Assembly (NCBI RefSeq): GCF_034258515.1 | Contig: NZ_CP139438.1 | Span: 1,674,001 to 1,738,000 of the forward strand | Source of the DNA: Pseudarthrobacter oxydans | GTDB taxonomy: Bacteria; Actinomycetota; Actinomycetes; Actinomycetales; Micrococcaceae | Direction: 5' to 3' | DNA: 64,000 nucleotides | Shown: positions 1-10,639 of the stretch, piece after piece | Layout of the letters: each line of letters starts with the position of its first letter | Position numbering within the stretch: the first letter of the stretch is position 1 | Notes under the pieces: model-generated | Databases searched by the model: none | Told to the model about the DNA's origin: nothing | The model's input: the letters and a program-made list of their open reading frames with translations, nothing else | Program-made: the position numbers and the translations under genes

Positions 1-99
1 CGTGCCGACGACCGCACCCTGACGGCGGACGAGGCATCGGCCGCACGCGAGAGCGCCGTGGCACTGGCCGCTGAGCGCTTCGGCGCAGTCCAGCGCTAG
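1..99 (+). CDS. pheT: phenylalanyl-tRNA synthetase beta subunit, C-terminal end (partial)
   Basis: The window opens inside a reading frame that ends with TAG at 97-99. The 32 visible residues contain [14 protein letters not shown] and end ...ERFGAVQR, which matches the end of the FDX-ACB anticodon-binding domain of PheT (pattern RTL-[TS]-[DE]-E). PheT pairs with PheS to charge tRNA-Phe in the cytoplasm. In actinobacteria pheS-pheT often lies just upstream of the arginine operon. Here about 7.3 kb of other genes separate it from argC. Only the tail is visible, so the call rests on the short motif plus synteny. Confidence 0.8.
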   Translation, partial: RADDRTLTADEASAARESAVALAAERFGAVQR

Positions 100-119
100 G
101 CGGGCAGTACCCAGGTCCC

Positions 120-788
120 ATGGACGCCAGGCTGGCCCTGCGGGCAGTGGATATCACAACTGATGTCCGCTGCCCGCAGGCGCATCAGGACGGCCCGGAA
201 GGGTTCGTCCCTGAACGTGCAGAGGAACTGCGGGCCGCGGCCCTGGAGCCGGCTGCTGCGCAGCGTTTCCTGGCCGGCAGGGCAGCGCTGCGCCGTTTTG
301 CGGGCGACGTGCTCGATCTGCCGGCATCGCAGCTGCGGTCCTCCTACTCCTGTCCCCAATGCGGCTCCGGACCCGGACTCTCCCACGGCCGGCCGGGCTT
401 CACGCACCGGGGCCGGCGCTTGCCCCTGTTGCTGAGCATGGCCAGGACCGGCAACTGGGTGCTGCTCGCCGCGGTTACGTCGCCGGGCAGGGGAGAACGG
501 CTGGGGGTGGACGCCGAAAATCCGGAACGGCTCGGCTTCGAGGGGTTCGACGCCGTGGCGTTGTCCCGCTCGGAGGAGCTCACCCTCGCGGGGCTGGAAG
601 GAAAGGCGCTCCTGCGCGAACGTGCCCGGCTCTGGAGCCGGAAGGAGGCCTGGCTCAAAATGACCGGCGAGGGGCTTCGGGTGGATCCCCGCACGGTAGC
701 CGCGTTGGAGGAACCTGGAGTACAGGACCTGCCGTCTGCTGCTACGGGGCTGCCGGCGTCGCTGGTCGCCGCCGTCGCCTTGGGCTAA
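120..788 (+). CDS. Sfp-type 4'-phosphopantetheinyl transferase
   Basis: A 222-residue protein with both signatures of the Sfp-type PPTase superfamily: RLGVDAENPER (Mg/CoA-binding GVDxE) near residues 127-137 and LWSRKEAWLKMTGEGL (WxxKEAxxK) near 170-185. Such enzymes move phosphopantetheine from CoA onto the conserved serine of carrier domains. A carrier-containing synthetase lies 1.4 kb away on the opposite strand, so this PPTase is the natural candidate to activate it. That link is inference from proximity. The last four bases overlap the end of the convergent aminopeptidase gene. The ATG at 120 has only a weak ribosome-binding site, so the start is provisional. Confidence 0.85.
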   Translation: MDARLALRAVDITTDVRCPQAHQDGPEGFVPERAEELRAAALEPAAAQRFLAGRAALRRFAGDVLDLPASQLRSSYSCPQCGSGPGLSHGRPGFTHRGRRLPLLLSMARTGNWVLLAAVTSPGRGERLGVDAENPERLGFEGFDAVALSRSEELTLAGLEGKALLRERARLWSRKEAWLKMTGEGLRVDPRTVAALEEPGVQDLPSAATGLPASLVAAVALG

Positions 789-2167
789 CCCCGCCGGCTT
801 CGCGGGGCAGGCAACGGCGGGAGCGCGAGCTCGAAGAGCCAGGGGTGGAGCACTGCTTCGGCGTCGATGCCCGCTACGCCGTTCGCCATCAGGATGAAGT
901 CGGCCGTTGAGACCGAGCCGTGGCGGTGGGTCCTGGTCCATTCCTGCAACAGGGTGAAGAACGCAAGGTCCCCGCAATGCATGCGCAGTGCGTGCAGCGC
1001 CAAGGCCCCGCGCTTATAGACACGGTCGTCAAACATCAGGGCCGGTCCGGGGTCGCCGATGAGCAGGTCCTGCCCGGCGGCGGAAAGCCTGCGCCAGGCC
1101 GCGGCCGCCCTGTCCTGGGCGGTCATCACTCCGGCCGCCTCGGACCAGATCCATTCGGCGTAGCAGGCAAACCCCTCGTGCAGCCAAATGTCGTGCCACC
1201 CGCGGACTGTCAGGGAGTTTCCGAACCACTGGTGCGAGAGTTCATGGGCGATCAGGCGCTGGGCATCCCAGTCCAGGCTGAGGTGGTTGCGGCCCAGAAT
1301 GGCCATGGTCTGGGCTTCCAGCGGAATTTCCAGGACATCGTCGGCCACCACAACCGTGTACTCGGAAAATGGGTAAGGACCAAAGCACCTGACGAAGGTG
1401 CGCATCATGTCGGGCTGGAGGCGCAGCCCCTGGCGGGCAGCCCCTGCCAGTGCGGGCGGGACGGCCGCGGTCTGGAGCACGCCTCCCGGAGCGTCACCCG
1501 GGTCAAGGACCAGGGATTCATACCGCCCGATCTGGACCGTGGCCAGGTAGGTGGCCATGGGCTCCTCCTGCTCGTAGGTCCAGGTCTCCCGGCTGGCCCT
1601 GGTGCTGTGCCCTACCAGTCGGCCGTTGCAGACGGCACGGTAATTGGCGTCGGTAGTTACCGTGATCCGGTAGCTTGCCTTGCTCCGCGGATGGTCGTTG
1701 CACGGAAACCAGGACGGTGCGCCGTTGGGCTGGCCAGCCACCAGCACGCCGTCGGTCAGTTCCTCCCAGCCCACCTCGCCCCACAGCCCGCGGCGCGGCG
1801 CAGGATTGCCCTCATAACGGACGTCCAGGGTGAACGTTTCGCCGACGGCGAGGCCGGCGTCGAGCTGGACCACCAGTTGTTCAGCGCGCTGCGAGAACCT
1901 CCGCACGCGCCGCCCGTTCAGCTGCACCTTAACGGCGCGAAGGCCTGCCAGGTCCAGGACGACGGCGGACGCCTGCCGGGCCGCCGTGGCGTGAATGACG
2001 GCACGGCCGCTGAGCCGGTTGGCGGCCATCCGGTAGTCGAGGTCCACTTCGTAGCGGGACACGCGGTACGAGTCGCTACCGTGGCCCGGCATGTAGGGGT
2101 CGGACAGCACTCCCGGGATGGCTGTCCCGGCGGCAGGTCCGGAGGTTGCTGGTTCAGGAAGACTCAT
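785..2167 (-). CDS. M1-family zinc metallopeptidase (short aminopeptidase)
   Basis: Gluzincin of family M1: the zinc motif HELSHQWFGN is followed by WLHEGFACYAEW, supplying the HExxH-x18-E ligands. The GxMEN-type substrate motif is divergent (EIPLEAQTMAIL). At 460 residues it is about half the length of PepN and lacks the large helical C-terminal domain, as in short actinobacterial M1 enzymes. The ATG at 2167 is preferred because GAGG lies 9 nt upstream; an in-frame TTG at 2182 has no such site. It begins 34 bp after the Pls-like synthetase on the same strand, so the two are probably co-transcribed. Zn aminopeptidases are known to cleave epsilon-poly-lysine in producer strains, so trimming or self-protection is a plausible but unproven role. 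Confidence 0.88.
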   Translation of the reverse strand: MSLPEPATSGPAAGTAIPGVLSDPYMPGHGSDSYRVSRYEVDLDYRMAANRLSGRAVIHATAARQASAVVLDLAGLRAVKVQLNGRRVRRFSQRAEQLVVQLDAGLAVGETFTLDVRYEGNPAPRRGLWGEVGWEELTDGVLVAGQPNGAPSWFPCNDHPRSKASYRITVTTDANYRAVCNGRLVGHSTRASRETWTYEQEEPMATYLATVQIGRYESLVLDPGDAPGGVLQTAAVPPALAGAARQGLRLQPDMMRTFVRCFGPYPFSEYTVVVADDVLEIPLEAQTMAILGRNHLSLDWDAQRLIAHELSHQWFGNSLTVRGWHDIWLHEGFACYAEWIWSEAAGVMTAQDRAAAAWRRLSAAGQDLLIGDPGPALMFDDRVYKRGALALHALRMHCGDLAFFTLLQEWTRTHRHGSVSTADFILMANGVAGIDAEAVLHPWLFELALPPLPAPRSRRG

Positions 2168-2201
2168 GGACGCGGGCCTCAATCACAAACGTGGCGGGTA
2201 C

Positions 2202-5200
2202 TTACTTCGGGCGGGGTGCAGGAACGCCGGGGCCGGCCCATGGACTGACGGGGTTGCCCATCCAGTAGGTTCCGGCCGGAACCGTTTCCCCGCGCATGAC
2301 CAGGGAAGCCGGTCCCACCGTTCCGCCGTGGCCGATGCGCGCCTGCGGGAGGATGACACCGTGCGGTCCCATCGTTGCGCCGTCTTCGAGCGTAACAGGG
2401 CCGATGCTCATGATGCGGTCGTGGAACAGGTGCGTTTGCACCACGCAGCCGCGGTTGACCGTGGAGTTCGCTCCCAGGGTGACAAGGTCGGCTTCCGGCA
2501 GCCAGTAGCTCTCGCACCATGTTCCGGGGCCGATCCTGGCGCCCAGTCCCCGCAACCACCACACAAGGGCCGGCGTGCCGGTGGCGGCCCGGGCGAACCA
2601 CGGCGCGCTGACCATTTCTATGAACGTATCCACCACTTCGTTCCGCCAGATGAACGAGCTCCACAGCGGGTGTTCCCCGGCCCTGATACGGCCGATGAGC
2701 AGCCATTTGGCAACCACGGCACTGGCCGCGGCCACGGCACCGGCCAGCAGCATCACTATGCCTCCCAGCAGGGCCGCCGCGGCGTAGTTGAAGGATGCGG
2801 CGAGCCAGTCCAGGGCCAGCAGCACGCCCGCGGCAAGGCCCACAGTGAGCGCCACGGGAACGAACCGGCAGGCCTCCCACAACGCACGTGCCAGCTTCAG
2901 CCTGGGAGGCGGCCGGTAGGTGAGCGAACTGTCCGAGGCGATGGCCGTGCGCCGCAGCCGGACAGGAGGGCTGCCCAGCCAGGAGGTTCCGGACTTGGCC
3001 TTGGACGGCGTCGCGGACAGCACGGCCACCAGCGAGTTCTTGGGAACATTACGGCCGGCTCCCGTCATGCCCGAGTTGCCCAGGAAGGAGCGCTTGCCGA
3101 TCTTGGCCGGGGCGATCCGCAACCAGCCGCCGCCAAGCTCGTAGGAGGCCACCATCGTGTCATCCGCCAGGAACGCGCCCTCTCCCACGGTGGTCATCTT
3201 GGGAACCAGCAGCACGGTGGAGGCCTCGACGTTCTTGCCGACTTTTGCTCCCAGCAGGCGAAGCCAGACGGGCGTGAAGAGGCTGGCGTAGACGGGAAAC
3301 AGGAGGTCCCGGGCCAGGTCCAGCACACGCTCGGTAGCCCAGATCTGCCAGCCGATCCGGCTCCGCACGCGGTAGTAGCCTTCACGCAGGCCCAGGCCGA
3401 GCAGTCGGGTGGTTCCCAGGACCAGCAGCAGGTTGGCGGTGAACCAGGCCAGGGCGGCAAGGGGCAGGGAGCCCAGCAGGGGAAGCCAGGCCTCGGACAG
3501 GGAGCTGTGGCCCCTGATGAACAGGAAGGCCACCAGGCAGGCAGCGCCTGCGGAAAGGTAGGGGATCATGGCCAGCAGTGCGCTGGCGGCCGCGAAGGCG
3601 GTAAACCAGAGCCGGGCAAGCATGGCGCCGGTGTCCGGCTGGGCCGGCCAGTTCTGTTTCGCCTTGCCCCGGCGTTCTGCCGGCGAGCCGGCCACAACCT
3701 GGCCCGCCTTGACCTTGCCCAGGACCGCCGAACCGGGCTCCACCTGGCCGCCGGCGCCGATGCTGGCGCCGGGCATCAGGGTGCTCCGGGCCCCCACGGT
3801 GGCGCCTGCGCCGATCCGGATGGCTCCGATGTGCACGCTGTCACCGTCGATCCACCATCCCGAAAGGTCGACTTCGGGCTCCACGTTGGCTCCGGTGCCC
3901 AGCGACAGGAGCCCGGTCACCGGCGGCAGCGAGTGCAGGTTAACGTTGCTCCCGATCTTCGCGCCGAGGGCGCGGGCGTAGTACGGCACCCAGGGTGCGC
4001 TCGCCAGGCTGACCGCTCCCGCAAGGTCCTGGATCTGCTCAGCCAGCCAGAGCCGGAGATGGACTTTCCCCGATCTGGGATAGGTGCCCGGCTTGACGTT
4101 CCGGAGCAGGATCCGGGCTGCTGCGACGGAGAGGAGCATGCGACCGGCAGGGCTGACGAACACCAGCCAGGACGCACCCACCCACCACCAGGACACCGTG
4201 GCTGCGGCGGTGAAGCCGGCCAGTCCTGCCAGCAGGTTATTGGCCGCCATCAGGTAGGTCAGCCACCGCATGCCCACGAGGATGTGCAGCGGGACGCCCA
4301 TCAACGTCTGGAAAACCTGCGACTTCCGGGCCGTGGGCCGGACAGTTCGGACCTCGGCAGGGCCGGCGGGAGTGCCGTCCGGCAGTGACTGCCGGGCCAC
4401 ATCGATCAGGGCCCCGACGCGCGGCGTCGCGTAGATGTCTGCCACTGTGATGGTGGGGTAGCGGACGCGCAGCGCAGAGACGAGCTGCGCGGCGGCAAGG
4501 GACCCGCCCCCGGCCGCAAAGAAATCCGCGTCGAGGCTGGTTGCGTTACTGCCAAGGACCGCGCCCCACTGCTCGACGATCCACTGGGCGTCATCGGGAA
4601 GGTTCAGCGGGGCCTGGCCTGCTTCGTCGGCTCCGCTGCCGGTGAGCGGCCAGGGCAGGGCATGGCGGTCCACCTTGCCGCTGGTCTTGGTAGGCAGGGA
4701 GTCGACGACGGCCAGCAGCGGAATCAGCGCAGCCGGAAGGCTGTCAGCGAGGAGCTTGCGGGCGGCGGCCAGGTCGGGCCCAGGAGGTCCCGCCGGCGCA
4801 AGGTACCCCACCAGGATCTGGTTCCCCGCCGCCGTCGTCCGGACGGCGGCAGCAGCGCCCGCGATGCCCGGCAGGGCCTGCAGGGCTGCGTCGACTTCGC
4901 CGAGTTCGATCCTGCGGCCACCCAGCTTGACCTGCTCATCGGCACGGCCCATGAAGATGAGGCCCTCGGCTTCGTAGCGGACGAGGTCCCCCGAGCGGTA
5001 GGCGCGGTCCCAGCCGAGCGTGGGAAACGACGCGTACTTGTCGGCATCCTTGGCCGCGTCAAGGTAGCGGGCAAGCCCTACGCCGCCGATGATGAGTTCG
5101 CCAACGCCTCCCTCGGGAACGGGAATCCCGCCCTCGTCCACCACAGCCAGGTCCCAGCCATCCAGCGGACGGCCGATCCGCACCGGACCCGGCCCGCCCA

Positions 5201-6272
5201 GCGGTGCAGCGCAGGCCACCACGGTGGCCTCGGTGGGGCCATACGTGTTCCACACTTCCCTGCCGTCAACGGCCAGCCGCTCCGCCAGTTCCGGCGGGCA
5301 TGCCTCCCCGCCGAAGATCAGCAACCGGACGTTCTCGAGCGCTTCGGCGGGCCAGAGGGCTGCCAAGGTGGGGACCGTGGACACAACGGTGATCCCGTGG
5401 CTGATGAGCCAGGGGCCCAGGTCCATCCCTGTTCGCACCAGGGCGCGGGGGGCGGGGACCAGGCAGGCACCGTGCCGCCAGGCAAGCCACATTTCCTCGC
5501 AGGACGCGTCGAACGCCACCGACAGCCCCGCCAGCACCCGGTCTGCCGTTCCGATCGGCTCCGCCGTGAGGAAGAGCCGGGCTTCGGCGTCAACGAAGGC
5601 GGCAGCAGAACGGTGCCGTACGGCAACGCCCTTCGGCGTTCCGGTTGAGCCGGACGTGAAGATCACCCAGGCGTCGTCGTCCACATCCGCGGTCCGGGCG
5701 GCGGGGTGGGGCGTGGGCCTGCTGCCGTTGAGGGTGATGCCCTTTTCCGTGACCACGGCGGCTACCCCGGCTTCAGCGAAGACGAGCCTGGCGCGCTCTT
5801 CGGGATCGTCCGCGTCGACGGGGACGTAGGCGGCGCCGATGAGCAGGATGGCAAGGATGGAAACGTACAACCTGTTGGTGCCGGAGGGGATCCGCACGCC
5901 GATCCTGTCGCCTGCGCCCAGTCCGGCGTGGTGCATCGCCCGCCCGGCGGAGCGTACTTCCGCCAGCAGCTGGGCGTAGCTCAGGGACCTGCGGCCGTCG
6001 TCGAGGGCTGAGGCATCGGGAAACCGTTCCGCGGTCTCCAGCAGGATGTCCACCAGCGTCCGTGCCGGGGGAGCGGCAGCGGCGCCGGCCAGCTGCGGCT
6101 GGTGGCGGGCCTGCTCCCGGATCTTGTCAGGGGCCCGTTCCGGGGCTGGGTCCGCGGCATAGCCGTCGGCTGCCCGGCTGCCGCTCTGTTGCTCGGTCAC
6201 CTGTGCAGTGTGCCGGGGCAAGATGAACGGGAAGTGTCCTGGTCTGCCTGCCGTCCACCCGGTGTTCGACAT
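2202..6272 (-). CDS. Pls/PosA-type single-module nonribosomal peptide synthetase (poly-amino-acid synthetase)
   Basis: A 1356-residue membrane-embedded synthetase. An adenylation domain (about 70-545) shows FTSGSTGTPKG (205-215), FDASCEEMW (254-262), YGPTE (344-348), YRSGDL (425-430) and the catalytic lysine in SGKVDR (531-536). A carrier domain follows, with the phosphopantetheine serine in FFAAGGGSL (Ser591). The remainder alternates hydrophobic membrane segments (about 655-725, 890-970, 1130-1200) with three soluble blocks of hexapeptide-repeat character (for example IGAGATVGARSTLMPGASIG). This is the A-T-TM-C architecture of Streptomyces albulus epsilon-poly-lysine synthetase, which has about the same length; there the tandem C-terminal domains form the iterative peptide bonds. 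There is no thioesterase. The pocket residues read D-A-E-S-I-G-T-V-V-K by alignment to GrsA. The gene lies between a quinone oxidoreductase and an M1 peptidase. The start is uncertain: ATG 6272 or GTG 6200. Confidence 0.9.
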   Translation of the reverse strand: MSNTGWTAGRPGHFPFILPRHTAQVTEQQSGSRAADGYAADPAPERAPDKIREQARHQPQLAGAAAAPPARTLVDILLETAERFPDASALDDGRRSLSYAQLLAEVRSAGRAMHHAGLGAGDRIGVRIPSGTNRLYVSILAILLIGAAYVPVDADDPEERARLVFAEAGVAAVVTEKGITLNGSRPTPHPAARTADVDDDAWVIFTSGSTGTPKGVAVRHRSAAAFVDAEARLFLTAEPIGTADRVLAGLSVAFDASCEEMWLAWRHGACLVPAPRALVRTGMDLGPWLISHGITVVSTVPTLAALWPAEALENVRLLIFGGEACPPELAERLAVDGREVWNTYGPTEATVVACAAPLGGPGPVRIGRPLDGWDLAVVDEGGIPVPEGGVGELIIGGVGLARYLDAAKDADKYASFPTLGWDRAYRSGDLVRYEAEGLIFMGRADEQVKLGGRRIELGEVDAALQALPGIAGAAAAVRTTAAGNQILVGYLAPAGPPGPDLAAARKLLADSLPAALIPLLAVVDSLPTKTSGKVDRHALPWPLTGSGADEAGQAPLNLPDDAQWIVEQWGAVLGSNATSLDADFFAAGGGSLAAAQLVSALRVRYPTITVADIYATPRVGALIDVARQSLPDGTPAGPAEVRTVRPTARKSQVFQTLMGVPLHILVGMRWLTYLMAANNLLAGLAGFTAAATVSWWWVGASWLVFVSPAGRMLLSVAAARILLRNVKPGTYPRSGKVHLRLWLAEQIQDLAGAVSLASAPWVPYYARALGAKIGSNVNLHSLPPVTGLLSLGTGANVEPEVDLSGWWIDGDSVHIGAIRIGAGATVGARSTLMPGASIGAGGQVEPGSAVLGKVKAGQVVAGSPAERRGKAKQNWPAQPDTGAMLARLWFTAFAAASALLAMIPYLSAGAACLVAFLFIRGHSSLSEAWLPLLGSLPLAALAWFTANLLLVLGTTRLLGLGLREGYYRVRSRIGWQIWATERVLDLARDLLFPVYASLFTPVWLRLLGAKVGKNVEASTVLLVPKMTTVGEGAFLADDTMVASYELGGGWLRIAPAKIGKRSFLGNSGMTGAGRNVPKNSLVAVLSATPSKAKSGTSWLGSPPVRLRRTAIASDSSLTYRPPPRLKLARALWEACRFVPVALTVGLAAGVLLALDWLAASFNYAAAALLGGIVMLLAGAVAAASAVVAKWLLIGRIRAGEHPLWSSFIWRNEVVDTFIEMVSAPWFARAATGTPALVWWLRGLGARIGPGTWCESYWLPEADLVTLGANSTVNRGCVVQTHLFHDRIMSIGPVTLEDGATMGPHGVILPQARIGHGGTVGPASLVMRGETVPAGTYWMGNPVSPWAGPGVPAPRPK

Positions 6273-6280
6273 GTGTTCAT
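6197..6280 (-). CDS. possible 27-codon leader ORF overlapping the synthetase start
   Basis: An ATG at 6280 is preceded by AAGGAAG with 4 nt spacing, a better ribosome-binding site than that of the synthetase ATG at 6272, which is in another frame. The short frame runs 27 codons and stops with TGA at 6199-6197. That TGA overlaps an in-frame GTG (6200) of the synthetase in a GTGA junction. This suggests a translationally coupled leader with the true synthetase start at GTG 6200. It could equally be chance. The peptide resembles no family I recognise. Confidence 0.3.
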   Translation of the reverse strand: MNTCRTPGGRQADQDTSRSSCPGTLHR

Positions 6281-6317
6281 GGTGCTTCCTTAATGTGCGC
6301 CCCCGACAAGTGACGAC

Positions 6318-7283
6318 CTACGGAACCAGGACCACCTTGCCGGTGGTGCGGCGCCCTTCAAGGTCGCGGTGCGCCTGGGCGGCCTCGGCCAGGGGATAGG
6401 TTCCGCCCACCCTCACTTTCAGGCTGCCGTCGGCGGCGGCGGCGAAGATTTCGTCCGAGCGCCAGCGCCGTTCCGCCGCGTCCAGGAGGTGGTGCGCGAT
6501 CGTGGGCCGGGTCAGGAAGAGCGAGCCGCCGGCGTTGAGCCGTTGCGGATCCACCGGGGGAACGGGACCCGAGGCGGCGCCGAAAAGCACCAGCGTCCCC
6601 CTGATGCGCAGGGCGGCCAGCGAGCCGTCGAAGGTGTCCTTTCCCACGCCGTCGTACACGACGTCGGCGCCCCTGCCGCCGGTGAGGTCCCTGACGGCGT
6701 CGGTAAATCCGCTGTAGCGCAGCACATGGTCCGCGCCGGCGTCGAGGGCGAGCCGCTCCTTTTCATCCGTGGACACCGTGGTGACCACGGTGGCGCCCTT
6801 GGCTTTGAGCAGCTGGATCATCAGCAGGCCAACACCGCCCGCGCCAGCGTGGAGCAGTACAGTGTGCCCCGGTTCCACCTTGAAGGTGGAGTTGATCAGG
6901 AAGTGGGCGGTCATTCCCTGCAGCGGGAGGGCGGCGGCGGTGAGGTCGTCGAGTCCCTCGGGCACTGGCAGGGCCTTGTCTGCATCCACCACGGCGTAGC
7001 CGGCGTAGCAGCTGGTGCCCTCGGCGGTGGCCACGCGGTCTCCTTCGGCGAATCCCGTCACTCCTTCGCCCAGTCCGGCAACCGTGCCCGCTGCTTCGGA
7101 ACCCGGCGTGAAGGGGTACGGGACCTTGTACGCGCCGCTGCGCTTGTAGGTGTCGATGAAATTCACTCCCACCGCACCCACTTTGAGCAGCAACTGGCCA
7201 GGGCCGGGGACCGGCCGGTCCACCTCCGCGTATTCGAGGACTTCCGGGCCGCCTGCCTGCCGTGCGACGATTGCATGCGTCAT
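6318..7283 (-). CDS. zinc-free quinone oxidoreductase (MDR superfamily)
   Basis: A 321-residue medium-chain reductase of the QOR/zeta-crystallin type. It begins with a GroES-like domain (VNFIDTYKRSGAYKVPYPFTPGSEAAG) and continues with an NADPH-binding Rossmann fold (HAGAGGVGLLMIQLLKAKGATVV). It lacks the catalytic and structural zinc cysteines of alcohol dehydrogenases. The family reduces quinones with NADPH, usually by one electron. The gene is divergent from argC and lies 45 bp upstream of the Pls-like synthetase on the same strand, so the two may share a transcript. Whether it takes part in the synthetase's pathway cannot be told from sequence. Confidence 0.9.
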   Translation of the reverse strand: MTHAIVARQAGGPEVLEYAEVDRPVPGPGQLLLKVGAVGVNFIDTYKRSGAYKVPYPFTPGSEAAGTVAGLGEGVTGFAEGDRVATAEGTSCYAGYAVVDADKALPVPEGLDDLTAAALPLQGMTAHFLINSTFKVEPGHTVLLHAGAGGVGLLMIQLLKAKGATVVTTVSTDEKERLALDAGADHVLRYSGFTDAVRDLTGGRGADVVYDGVGKDTFDGSLAALRIRGTLVLFGAASGPVPPVDPQRLNAGGSLFLTRPTIAHHLLDAAERRWRSDEIFAAAADGSLKVRVGGTYPLAEAAQAHRDLEGRRTTGKVVLVP

Positions 7284-7383
7284 GGCTCTCCTTCCCCGGG
7301 CCTGGCCTTTCCAGCCCCGGCTGCACGATCCATCCTAGGGAAACCGAAGGGAAACCCGGTGCCGAGGCAAACATCCAGGATCT

Positions 7384-9640
<2,257 letters not shown>

Positions 9641-9679
9641 GGCCTGTCCCCGGCAGAAACCGTTGTGGAAAGTGACAGC

Positions 9680-10639
9680 ATGAACACCCAGACGCGTGAA
9701 ACCACCAGCATGTCCGACGCCCAGGACAAGGCAGCAACCCTGATCGAGGCCCTGCCCTGGATCCAGCGCTTCGCCGGCACCACCATGGTGATCAAGTACG
9801 GCGGCAACGCCATGGTCAACGATGATCTCCGCCGCGCCTTCGCCGAGGACATCGTCTTTCTCCACCACGTGGGCATCCACCCCGTGGTGGTCCACGGCGG
9901 CGGTCCGCAGATCAACTCGATGCTGGGCAGGCTCGGCATCGAGTCTGAGTTCAAGGGCGGCCTCCGGGTCACGACGCCCGAGGCCATGGACGTTGTCCGC
10001 ATGGTCCTCACCGGCCAGGTGGGGCGTGAGCTGGTGGGACTGATCAACTCGCACGGCCCCTACGCGGTGGGCATGTCCGGAGAAGACGGCGGGCTGCTGC
10101 GCGCCGTCCGGACGGGCACTGTGGTGGACGGCGAAGAAGTGGACCTCGGGCTGGTAGGCGAGGTGGTCGGCGTCGACCCCGCAGGCATCGAGGACATCCT
10201 CGGCGCCGGCCGCATTCCGGTGATCTCCACAGTTGCCCCGGAGATCGTGGACGGCGGAGAAGGCGTGGCCGGCACCGCCCGCTTCCAGCCCACCGGCCAG
10301 GTCCTCAACGTCAACGCGGACACCGCCGCGGCGGCCGTCGCCTCGGCGCTGGGCGCCTCCAAGCTGGTGATCCTGACCGACGTCGAAGGGCTGTACGCCA
10401 ACTGGCCGGACAAGTCCTCCCTCATTTCCTCCCTCACGGCCTCGGAGCTGCGGGACATGCTTCCGCGGCTCGAATCAGGCATGATCCCGAAGATGGCGGC
10501 CTGCCTGAAGGCCATTGACGAGGGTGTGGAACGCGCGCACATCGTGGACGGGCGCCTGCCCCATTCCATGCTTCTTGAAACATTCACGACGGCGGGCATT
10601 GGCACCCAGGTAGTCCCGGACGAGGAGATCAACGCATGA
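9680..10639 (+). CDS. argB: acetylglutamate kinase
   Basis: Amino-acid kinase fold enzyme that phosphorylates N-acetylglutamate. Visible motifs are VIKYGGNAM (phosphate loop), [11 protein letters not shown] (substrate site) and ILTDVEGLY near the nucleotide site. The long mobile N-terminal helix (about 30 residues before the core) is typical of hexameric, arginine-inhibited NAGK, so feedback inhibition is likely. ATG 9680 with GGAAAG upstream is chosen; GTG 9665 and ATG 9710 are in-frame alternatives. It lies 39 bp after argJ and overlaps argD by four bases. Confidence 0.96.
   Translation: MNTQTRETTSMSDAQDKAATLIEALPWIQRFAGTTMVIKYGGNAMVNDDLRRAFAEDIVFLHHVGIHPVVVHGGGPQINSMLGRLGIESEFKGGLRVTTPEAMDVVRMVLTGQVGRELVGLINSHGPYAVGMSGEDGGLLRAVRTGTVVDGEEVDLGLVGEVVGVDPAGIEDILGAGRIPVISTVAPEIVDGGEGVAGTARFQPTGQVLNVNADTAAAAVASALGASKLVILTDVEGLYANWPDKSSLISSLTASELRDMLPRLESGMIPKMAACLKAIDEGVERAHIVDGRLPHSMLLETFTTAGIGTQVVPDEEINA

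Noticed and set aside
2118..4388. A 756-codon plus-strand open frame opposite the synthetase
   Set aside because: It lies antisense to clear Pls motifs, has low-complexity G/R/H-rich translation and no family resemblance. Long antisense frames are expected at this GC content.
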